In this document: positions 1 through 5,466 of the stretch, piece after piece
Position numbering within the stretch: position 1 is the first letter of the stretch
How the letters are laid out: each line of letters opens with the position of its first letter
Assembly: GCA_026414245.1 (NCBI GenBank)
Contig: JAOAJJ010000084.1
Location: forward strand, 1-5,530
Reading direction: 5' to 3'
DNA: 5,530 nt
DNA from: Candidatus Bathyarchaeota archaeon
GTDB lineage: Archaea; Thermoproteota; Bathyarchaeia; Bathyarchaeales; DTEX01
Position numbers and translations under genes: made by a program
The notes under the pieces: generated by a model
Database searches by the model: none
Seen by the model: only the letters and a program-made list of their open reading frames with translations
What the model was told of the DNA's origin: nothing

Positions 1-76
1 CATGTAGATCTCTAGGTAACCCGCCAGCTTCACGCTCCACCTCCTTTAAGAACTCCTCTATATCGCGCCAACCCAT
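1..76 (-). CDS. Partial CDS, 5' end only, unknown function
   Basis: A minus-strand reading frame begins with ATG at 76-74 and stays open for 25 codons until it leaves the window at base 1. The start is supported by a very good Shine-Dalgarno sequence, AGGTGAT on the minus strand (88-82), 5 bases before the ATG. The visible peptide begins MGWRDIEEFLKE and continues with an acidic, probably helical stretch (EVEREAGG), then LPRDLH. There is no signal peptide, membrane segment or metal motif in this piece, and I do not recognise the family. The gene is divergent from the nuoC-type gene and shares its upstream region, so it marks the left boundary of the energy-complex cluster. The reading frame plus the SD make a real gene likely; function cannot be given. 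Confidence 0.68.
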   Translation of the reverse strand, partial: MGWRDIEEFLKEVEREAGGLPRDLH

Positions 77-154
77 TGTTAATCACCTTTTTAGAGTGGT
101 CTAGCGATGGGGTTTCCACATGATTTTATGCGCCACCTTATATACTTATGCTGA
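77..154. promoter_or_regulatory. Divergent intergenic promoter region
   Basis: This 78-base spacer separates the left minus-strand gene from the nuoC-type gene. It contains two TATA-like elements, ATTTTATG at 123-130 and TTATATAC at 138-145. The second reads GTATATAA on the other strand, so it could serve either direction. For the plus strand, the first box would place transcription start near 153, giving an almost leaderless mRNA for a start at 155. The second would place it near 168, which would require a start at 188 or 218. Neither has a convincing purine-rich BRE directly upstream. Which box drives which gene is inference. Confidence 0.42.
82..88 (-). promoter_or_regulatory. Shine-Dalgarno site of the left partial gene
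   Basis: Minus-strand AGGTGAT is an exact 7-base complement of the archaeal 16S tail (AUCACCU) and lies 5 bases before the ATG at 76. It fixes the start of the partial minus-strand gene and is one of the best archaeal signs in the window. Confidence 0.7.
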
Positions 155-649
155 ATGCTGAGCGCAAAGCGACAACTTTATTACGACATGGGAACAATTA
201 TACATGGGTTTCCTAAAATGCTTGGGGCGAAGGCGGAAATATATGGTAGGCTGACGGATCGTTTTCGACACCGCATATTAGAGTTTTCAGCTCCCAGAGC
301 TAACAGCATATTTATCCGCATAGGCAGGGAAGATCTTAAGGAGGCTGTGCAATTCCTGGTCAATGAGGGGTTCAATCATCTGTCAGCTATAACTGCGCTT
401 AAGGCCGGGGAGAGCATTGAGATCCTATACCACTTAAGCGGAAAGGGCCTTATGGTAACCCTCCGCATCGCATTGCCGCCAAGTGAGGATACTGTCCCAA
501 CGATAACGGACATAATCCCGGGAGCGCTATTACATGAGCGGGAAGTCCACGACCTCTTTGGGATTAAATTCGAGGGAAACCCGGACCTAAGACCGCTAAT
601 CCTACCAGAAGACTGGCCGGCAGATGTTCATCCGATGCGTAGAAAATAA
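155..649 (+). CDS. nuoC: Complex I 30 kDa / NuoC-type subunit, stand-alone
   Basis: This 164-residue soluble protein is a respiratory-chain 30 kDa subunit (NuoC / hydrogenase NuoC-like domain). The family sits in the peripheral arm of complex I and group 4 hydrogenases, next to the large and small electron-transfer subunits, and has no cofactor. The signature is at residues 128-149: HERE-VHDLFGIKFEG-NPDLRPLIL, followed by LPEDWP. It fits the 30 kDa pattern except that N142 replaces the usual His/Lys, a form I recall from hydrogenase-type members. In E. coli HyfG/HycE this domain is fused to the NuoD-type large subunit; here it stops right after PMRRK. The start is uncertain. ATG at 155 is the first in frame (TGA at 152-154 precedes it) but has no SD; M12 (188) or M22 (218) are alternatives, since the conserved fold seems to begin near residue 25. 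It is the first gene of the cluster. Confidence 0.93.
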   Translation: MLSAKRQLYYDMGTIIHGFPKMLGAKAEIYGRLTDRFRHRILEFSAPRANSIFIRIGREDLKEAVQFLVNEGFNHLSAITALKAGESIEILYHLSGKGLMVTLRIALPPSEDTVPTITDIIPGALLHEREVHDLFGIKFEGNPDLRPLILPEDWPADVHPMRRK

Positions 650-657
650 GGTGTAAA

Positions 658-744
658 ATGAATGTAGCGACGCGGGATGGACATGAAGGGGGTAATGAGG
701 CTCATTACGGATGGATGCGATTATGGAAAATAATAATGCAGTAA
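658..744 (+). CDS. Possible 28-codon small ORF with good SD
   Basis: An ATG at 658 opens a 28-codon frame ending in TAA at 742-744. It lies 8 bases behind the nuoC stop and is preceded by AAGGTG (648-653), an SD-like sequence overlapping the stop codon, with 4 bases of spacing. The peptide starts MNVATRDGHEGGNEAHYGWM and ends in a basic, hydrophobic tail (RLWKIIMQ). It has no recognisable domain and does not look like the start of a NuoD-type large subunit. It could be a real small subunit, a leader peptide, or chance. Its 3' end runs into the TATA-like element proposed for the next gene, and its middle contains the 692-708 palindrome, so the DNA may be conserved for regulation instead. Confidence 0.3.
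   Translation: MNVATRDGHEGGNEAHYGWMRLWKIIMQ
692..708. repeat. 17-base perfect palindrome, possible operator
   Basis: GTAATGAG-G-CTCATTAC is a perfect inverted repeat with 8-base arms around a single central base. It lies in the spacer between the nuoC-type and hyfB-type genes, about 36 bases upstream of the TATA-like element at 744-753. The symmetry and position suit a dimeric transcription factor site. As RNA it could also fold into a 7-bp stem with a 3-base loop, too weak and without a T-tract to be a terminator. No second copy was seen in the window. Confidence 0.45.
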
Positions 745-753
745 AATATATAA
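744..753 (+). promoter_or_regulatory. TATA-like element, internal promoter for hyfB-type gene
   Basis: AAATATATAA at 744-753 is a strong archaeal TATA-like sequence in the 161-base spacer before the hyfB-type gene. A typical distance would put transcription start near 775, giving a leader of about 36 bases before the ATG at 811. This suggests that the three membrane-arm genes can be transcribed separately from the nuoC-type gene. This is inferred from sequence likeness and position only. Confidence 0.45.
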
Positions 754-810
754 TTAGGTTCTTCGTCAATTTGAGCTTTTGAGGCATAAAACTTAGCGGT
801 TGCCCTTAGG

Positions 811-2817
811 ATGGTGGCCGAGGTTATTATTTCAGCCGAGTTTTCTCCCCTGGCGCTTACGGCGATATTAACGCCGATGATCACAGCCCTTTTAGCTCAT
901 CTTATCGCTCAGATCCCGAATATCGGAGATGATTTAGCGAAGGCTCTATGCGTTATTTCTTCTTACGCCACGCTTCTCATAGTGTTTAGGCTGACCCAAA
1001 TAGTGGTGGAGGATGGGCCTATTGTGAATTCTTTCCCAATCGTCTCTCTACCTCTTGGAGAGCTTGCGTTAACGGTTTATGTTGATGAATTGGCATTAAT
1101 TCCCGCTATCTTCTTCGCGTTGTTCGCTTCTGCCGCAATGACATACTCTGTCAAATATCTTAGTCCAGAGAACAAGTATCGCCCGGTGCCGAACACCTTT
1201 AATAGGGGTTTCTCATTCATGCTGCTCTTCCTAGGCTCATTGATAGGGTGCTGCTTCTCCGGAAACATGGTTTTCTTTTTAATCTTCTGGGAGATAACAA
1301 GCATCTGCTCCTTCTTTCTCGTAGGCTTCTGGCATGATGATGATAAATGCGTGGCAGCTGCCTTCAAAACCTTCATCATGCTGCACATCGGCACATTCGG
1401 CCTATTAATGGGCGCAATCTTAGCCTACTCAGCTACTGGAACATGGGAAATCCACGGCTGGAGCCAGGGTCTTCTGGGGCATTCCGTATCGCCTCTCGTA
1501 ATCCTACTGTTTTTTATAGGGATTCTACCCAAAGCCGTCCAGTTCCCATTACACACATGGCTCCCGGACGCTACAGTCACGGCAACTCCTATAACTGTCT
1601 ATGTTCACGCTGGTTTTCTATTAGGTTTATACGCTATTCCCAGATTTTTCGGTCAAATATTTGCTCCTTACATTAAATCTATACAGATGCTTCCTCCCAT
1701 TTTATCCCTATTCTTCGGCAACATCAACATTTGGACGCTAATGATATCTCTTACAGGCGCTCTAACATCCGTTCTAGCGCCGTTTTTCGGGTTATTAGAA
1801 AATGAGAGTAAGAGGGTTGTGGCATATTGCCACATTTCCGCATTAGGAAGCACAGTTATGACCCTCGGCTTGATAACACCTCTAGGTATTGCTGCCGGTT
1901 TACTCAGCATGGTTTATCATGTCCTTTTCATCGCGCTTATATTTCTAGCTTTAGGCGGAGCAATATTTCATGTTGGAAAAACCTCTATGGATTATATGGG
2001 TGGGTTAAGCAGCTACATGCCGATTACCGCAACGGTTGGGACTCTAGGAGCACTCTCCATGGCTGGCTTTCCCTTTCTCGGTTATTTCACCGCTCTATGG
2101 CTTGGGATTCATGCATCCCTTGAATTGAATTCTCCAGCTTTCATCATTCTACTCTTATTTAGCTCTGTTCTAAAAACTGCCGCCATCTTGAGAATGATAA
2201 ACACTATTTTCTTTGGTAAAACCATAGAATACAAAAGAAGGATTACTGAGCCGCCTGCGTTGATGCTATTTCCAATGTTGCTTCTCCTAACATGCCTTTT
2301 TATCTTCGGCGCCTTTCCCCAGCTGCTATTAAACTATCTTGCAATACCTGCGATAAACCGTTTGCAGCATGATTCTGGATTAACGATAATGCCGGACGAC
2401 ATTATTACAGGATCAGGTCTCTGGAACCCTATCTCAGGCACGCTTGCCTTCCTCTCATACCTATGCCTAATATCCATTGCAATTTATATAGCGGCAAAAA
2501 GGAGCTCGAGCCAAGCAGGAGGCTCCCCTGCTAGAAGAGAAGAGGCTTTTAAGCCTTTTCTCTGTGGGGAGGATGTAAACTTGCTGGATGGTGTTCGCGC
2601 CCGCCACTTTTATCATGTATTAACTCGAGTTGTAAGGATTGATGCGATTTACCACACTCTTAATGTTGATCGATTTTACTATGCGTTGGCGGAGAGTCTC
2701 TTCAGCTTTTGCAGAGGCTTACTTCGCCTAGACATCCAGCAAAAATATTTTCCAGCGGTTCTATCCTTCACCCTTGGGGCGTTAATCATGATTATAATAG
2801 CGGTTCTAGTGGGATAG
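811..2817 (+). CDS. hyfB: HyfB/NuoL-type antiporter-like membrane subunit
   Basis: This 668-residue, almost wholly hydrophobic protein is close in length to E. coli HyfB (about 672). The family carries ion-translocating half-channels in complex I and group 4 hydrogenases. Visible core elements are: TM5 FLIFWEITS with the key Glu (E161); TM6 AAFKTFIMLHIGT (K186); TM7-8 PKAVQFPLHTWLPDAT (K241), then TPITVYVHAG (H266); and the pre-TM10 segment ESKRVVAYCHIS (residues 332-343). The C-terminus has the HyfB/HycC-like CG motif (PFLCGED, about 583-588), an amphipathic stretch and a last TM (651-668). Oddly, two normally charged sites are neutral: I374 replaces Lys in the usual H-xxF-K-A-L-x-F motif of TM10, and A428 replaces Lys/Glu of TM12 (PFLGYFTALW). 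ATG 811 is chosen because TAA lies in frame at 787; there is no good SD (AGG touches the ATG), and GTG 814 is possible. The next gene follows after 3 bases. The name is by family; NuoL-type is equally fair. Confidence 0.92.
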   Translation: MVAEVIISAEFSPLALTAILTPMITALLAHLIAQIPNIGDDLAKALCVISSYATLLIVFRLTQIVVEDGPIVNSFPIVSLPLGELALTVYVDELALIPAIFFALFASAAMTYSVKYLSPENKYRPVPNTFNRGFSFMLLFLGSLIGCCFSGNMVFFLIFWEITSICSFFLVGFWHDDDKCVAAAFKTFIMLHIGTFGLLMGAILAYSATGTWEIHGWSQGLLGHSVSPLVILLFFIGILPKAVQFPLHTWLPDATVTATPITVYVHAGFLLGLYAIPRFFGQIFAPYIKSIQMLPPILSLFFGNINIWTLMISLTGALTSVLAPFFGLLENESKRVVAYCHISALGSTVMTLGLITPLGIAAGLLSMVYHVLFIALIFLALGGAIFHVGKTSMDYMGGLSSYMPITATVGTLGALSMAGFPFLGYFTALWLGIHASLELNSPAFIILLLFSSVLKTAAILRMINTIFFGKTIEYKRRITEPPALMLFPMLLLLTCLFIFGAFPQLLLNYLAIPAINRLQHDSGLTIMPDDIITGSGLWNPISGTLAFLSYLCLISIAIYIAAKRSSSQAGGSPARREEAFKPFLCGEDVNLLDGVRARHFYHVLTRVVRIDAIYHTLNVDRFYYALAESLFSFCRGLLRLDIQQKYFPAVLSFTLGALIMIIIAVLVG

Positions 2818-2820
2818 ATT

Positions 2821-3468
2821 ATGGAGATTTTATCTACTGTAACTTTGGTGGTCGCTGCTTTTATTACCGCTTTGAGCTGCTTTGCTGAGAGCACTCGTCG
2901 AGCAATAATATTTCTCTCCATTCAAGCTATAGCGATAGGCTCCGTCACGCTCGTCCGCTGCCTAATCGACTTAATAGTTGGATTAAATATTGAGGCTCTC
3001 ATACACTTCTTTATAGCCTTCGCGGAGTGGTTTTCAGCAGCAGTTGTCGTTCCACTAATCCTTTACTGGGGGGTTGTAAAAACCGAAAACGCTTTTGACA
3101 CACCTGTAATCGGGGTTAGAAGGCTAGCTATATTAGTCGCGTCGACGGCAACCCTATTTATCGTTTTATGGATTTTTCAACCCCAAACATCGCAAGGAGA
3201 GATGATTACTCTCTCCTTCTGCATGCTAATGTTCTCCTTCTCAGCTTTCCTTATGGTTACCAGACGTGATTCACTGAAGATTCTTGTTGGACTTAATATG
3301 GCTGAGAACTCCCTATACCCGCTTCTGGCAGAAATACCGACAATGCTTGTACCCCTCATTCTAGCCCTGATGATATTTGTAACCGCCATAGGAACATATA
3401 TAGTTGTTGAAGCCTATAGGGATCACGGCTCGCTACTAGTTGACCGCTGGAGGTGGCTGAGCGAGTAA
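2821..3468 (+). CDS. hyfE: HyfE-type hydrogenase-4 membrane subunit
   Basis: This 215-residue membrane protein has about six to seven predicted TM helices (roughly 5-20, 27-48, 58-83, 103-119, 129-147, 153-171, 177-197). Length and C-terminal half match E. coli HyfE (about 216). Residues 148-167 (TRRDSLKILVGLNMAENSLY) correspond to the HyfE segment with its MEN motif, and the end EAYRDHGSLL corresponds to HyfE RTHGT. The second half is NuoK-like; E162 takes the place of the buried Glu, one turn from the NuoK position, as in HyfE. This subunit type, found in hydrogenase-4-like complexes but not in complex I, is the best clue that the cluster is of Hyf/Ehr type. E. coli HyfE has a Lys four residues before its PL motif; here that site is A73, while E69 lies one turn earlier. 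ATG 2821 follows the hyfB-type stop by 3 bases, with only a weak SD (GTGGGAT), so translational coupling is likely. MrpC/NuoK-like alternatives are less good because of length. Confidence 0.86.
   Translation: MEILSTVTLVVAAFITALSCFAESTRRAIIFLSIQAIAIGSVTLVRCLIDLIVGLNIEALIHFFIAFAEWFSAAVVVPLILYWGVVKTENAFDTPVIGVRRLAILVASTATLFIVLWIFQPQTSQGEMITLSFCMLMFSFSAFLMVTRRDSLKILVGLNMAENSLYPLLAEIPTMLVPLILALMIFVTAIGTYIVVEAYRDHGSLLVDRWRWLSE
3449..3455 (+). promoter_or_regulatory. SD site deciding the hyfF-type start
   Basis: GGAGGTG lies inside the end of the hyfE-type gene, 12 bases before ATG 3468. It overlaps the in-frame GTG at 3453, which therefore cannot use it as an SD. It argues for ATG 3468 (TAATG stop/start overlap), although the spacing is somewhat long. 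Confidence 0.5.
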
Positions 3469-4943
3469 TGTATTCTTTACTCCCACTCCTAACGTTAATA
3501 GTTCCACTCTTAGCTGGAACCCTATGCCTCTTTACATGCCTATTCAGATTTCTCGAGGAGTTTTCGAGGAGGACCTCTAAAATACTATTGCTGACCAGCG
3601 CCGCCTTAAGCTTAGTGACGCCGCTAACAATGATTCCATACTGCGCTCTAGGCGAGGTTCTAGAGACCACGGGGCTAGGCTTAAGGGCTGACCTCTCAAA
3701 CATTGCCGCGCTTGTGAGCACAGCCATACTCTTTTTCCTAGTCTCAATCTATAATATGGGCGCTGAGAGGGGCGGTCGGCTGAAGCCCGGACTATACAAC
3801 TTCTTCCTGCTGCTCTTTCTATGCTGTATGTTTGGGCTACTGCTCTCATATGATCTGTTCGGCATATTTTTGTTCGTGGAGCTTGTCATCGGCGTATCGA
3901 TAATACTTGTCGCACATAACCCTGTTAAGGAGTCAACGGAAGCTGCCTTCAAATACCTTATCATAACCGCTATAAGTGCGCTATTCGTTTTAATAGGCGT
4001 TTTAGTAATCTATGTTTTAACCGGCGAATCCAATATTTTACACTTGGTTGGCGATTCTGAAAAGCAGGCAATATTAGCCGAAAACCCACGCCTACTAATG
4101 TTCGTCGTAGCTTGTTTTATAATTGGGTTGGGGGCGGACATTGGGCTCGTTCCCTTCCACGGCTGGCTTCCCGACTGCCTTCCAGCGTCTACAATAATTA
4201 TTAACGGATTCACCGCTATAGAGCCGATCCCCCTAATCTTAGCCCTCTACAAGCTGGTCGCCCCGTTATACAGAATATATCCATCAAATGTTATACTGGC
4301 TTTGATGCTTGGGACAGGGCTAATATCCATAGTCTTTGGTGCTCTAATGGCTTACTCTCAAAAAAACTTCTTTAGGATGATTGCTTACTGCAGTATAGAT
4401 GAATATGGGCATTCGCTCTTCGCCCTAAGCCTAATTTCTCCGGAAGCACGGAGCTTTCTAATCGGGCAATTCTATCTAATAAACAGCACGCTGGCGAAGA
4501 CCGGGCTAATATTAAGCTTGGGCTCAGTCTACTTTAACTCAGGGGATTCGGTCATGGATTCGCTTGGCAACCTCATCGCTAAAATGGATAAAACGGCGCT
4601 AAGCTACATGGTATGCGCCCTCTCGTTAACCGGCATTCCACCTCTAAGCGGCTTCTATGCGAAATTGCTCTTCTTCGGCGAATCCTATAGATTCTTCTAC
4701 AAAAATGAAAACTCAATAATAGCGACCCTAATAGTAGCCCTGTTAGTCTGCATCTCCATAATATCATTCATCTTCCTGATCCGCTCTTTCCACAAGATCT
4801 TTCTAGGTAAAAGCCGAAAGAATATTGATGTTAAAGGTGACGTGCCCATATTAATGTGGCTACCTACAATTATCATTGCGACGGCGACGCTGATTTTAGG
4901 GATTCGCCCAGACCTTCTCCTAAGATTTATAGGCCCAGCCTAA
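3468..4943 (+). CDS. hyfF: HyfF/NuoN/MrpD-type antiporter-like membrane subunit
   Basis: This second antiporter-like subunit has 491 residues from ATG 3468, or 496 if the GTG at 3453 were used. ATG is preferred because of the TAATG overlap with the hyfE-type stop, the GGAGGTG upstream, and the hydrophobic start MYSLLPLLTLIVPLL. Residue numbers here count from GTG 3453. Core elements are: TM5 YDLFGIFLFVELVIG (E143); TM6 EAAFKYLIITAIS (K167); TM7 GADIGLVPFHGWLPD; pre-TM10 FFRMIAYCSIDEYG; TM10 INSTLAKTGLI (K349); and TM12 GIPPLSGFYAKLLFF (K404). It is somewhat shorter than E. coli HyfF (about 526), lacking C-terminal helices. Oddities: the TM7 Lys position is D229, the loop after WLPD is about four residues shorter than the usual DAHxxAPSPVS form, and E257 sits next to the usual TM8 Lys position. 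Function is membrane-arm ion translocation together with the HyfB- and HyfE-type partners. HyfD- or NuoN-type names would be equally defensible. It is the last gene of the cluster. Confidence 0.9.
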   Translation: MYSLLPLLTLIVPLLAGTLCLFTCLFRFLEEFSRRTSKILLLTSAALSLVTPLTMIPYCALGEVLETTGLGLRADLSNIAALVSTAILFFLVSIYNMGAERGGRLKPGLYNFFLLLFLCCMFGLLLSYDLFGIFLFVELVIGVSIILVAHNPVKESTEAAFKYLIITAISALFVLIGVLVIYVLTGESNILHLVGDSEKQAILAENPRLLMFVVACFIIGLGADIGLVPFHGWLPDCLPASTIIINGFTAIEPIPLILALYKLVAPLYRIYPSNVILALMLGTGLISIVFGALMAYSQKNFFRMIAYCSIDEYGHSLFALSLISPEARSFLIGQFYLINSTLAKTGLILSLGSVYFNSGDSVMDSLGNLIAKMDKTALSYMVCALSLTGIPPLSGFYAKLLFFGESYRFFYKNENSIIATLIVALLVCISIISFIFLIRSFHKIFLGKSRKNIDVKGDVPILMWLPTIIIATATLILGIRPDLLLRFIGPA

Positions 4944-4950
4944 CTTAGCA

Positions 4951-5466
4951 TCAACCTTCCCTGCTTCTATGAAAGACCCACTCTCTAGACTTAACATCAA
5001 GCCCCAGTTCGCTTATCAGCCGCTCAGCTAGCTGCTGTAGAGAGTATCCGCTCTCACTAACGAATTTTATTAATTGATATTCAGATGTGTAGATGAAGTA
5101 TTGCTCCCAGCCGCCGGCCTCCGCAACAACATCTTCCCTTTGGATGACATCTCCCATTATATAGACGGATACTTTCGCATCTAGATACTCTCCTTCATAA
5201 GCCTTGAGCGTGGAGATTTTTCCCTCAGCCTCCTCCAATACAACTGGGCTTTTTGCTTCCTCGTGAAAAATTATTTTCCTATGGTTCGCCGGGATTATCT
5301 GCTTAATCTCCGAGAGAACCCGCTCCTTCTCCTCAATCCTCTGAAAACCATACTTCTCGATGAGATCCCCCTCAAGCGATCTATATTCCGTGTGCCTAAA
5401 AGCAACATCCCTCAACAATAAGACGACGAGTTCACGCGGCTGCGGCAAGATACACTTCAACCTCAA
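4951..5466 (-). CDS. Hypothetical protein, soluble, about 165-171 aa
   Basis: A minus-strand gene of up to 171 codons converges on the hyfF-type gene, with 7 bases between the two stop codons. I do not recognise the family. The protein is charged and soluble, without signal peptide, TM helix or Cys/His metal cluster. It appears as a long charged helix region (about 11-58, with LEGDLIEKYGF and EEKERVLSEIKQII), strands (KIIFHEE, KVSVYIMGDVI, EQYFIYTSEYQLIKFV) and a C-terminal helix (SLQQLAERLISELGL), suggesting a small alpha/beta fold. No ATG is available near the 5' end: TAG lies directly upstream of the TTG at 5466. TTG 5448 is a good alternative, since GAGGTTG (5464-5458) lies 9 bases before it, giving a start at PQPRELVVLL. 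The gene bounds the energy cluster on the right; there is no evidence that it belongs to the complex. Confidence 0.78.
   Translation of the reverse strand: MRLKCILPQPRELVVLLLRDVAFRHTEYRSLEGDLIEKYGFQRIEEKERVLSEIKQIIPANHRKIIFHEEAKSPVVLEEAEGKISTLKAYEGEYLDAKVSVYIMGDVIQREDVVAEAGGWEQYFIYTSEYQLIKFVSESGYSLQQLAERLISELGLDVKSREWVFHRSREG

Noticed and set aside
602..787. Minus-strand 61-codon ORF across the nuoC end and the spacer, with a hydrophobic stretch
   Set aside because: It runs antisense into the conserved C-terminus of the NuoC-type gene and has no SD before its ATG; the hydrophobic run comes from AT-rich DNA read antisense.
1077..1394. Minus-strand 105-codon ORF inside the hyfB-type gene
   Set aside because: It is antisense to conserved TM helices, with no SD and no recognisable domain.
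1347..1676. Plus-strand 109-codon ORF in another frame within the hyfB-type gene
   Set aside because: It lies wholly inside a gene with strong family motifs in the correct frame, and its translation has no recognisable features.
1930..2100. Frameshift or sequencing error as cause of the missing charged residues in the hyfB-type protein
   Set aside because: The frame is continuous, with recognisable family motifs on both sides of I374 and A428, so single substitutions fit better than a shifted frame.
3453..3467. GTG at 3453 as start of the hyfF-type gene
   Set aside because: The GTG lies inside the GGAGGTG that would serve as the SD, and it adds a hydrophilic MAERV before a natural start; ATG 3468 in TAATG fits better.
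3356..3727. Minus-strand 123-codon ORF across the hyfE/hyfF junction
   Set aside because: It is antisense to two well-supported genes; its length is explained by the lack of stops opposite hydrophobic coding sequence.
4941..4953. Terminator between the convergent genes
   Set aside because: Only 7 bases separate the stop codons, with no T-tract or hairpin; termination must occur inside the opposing gene or by an unseen signal.
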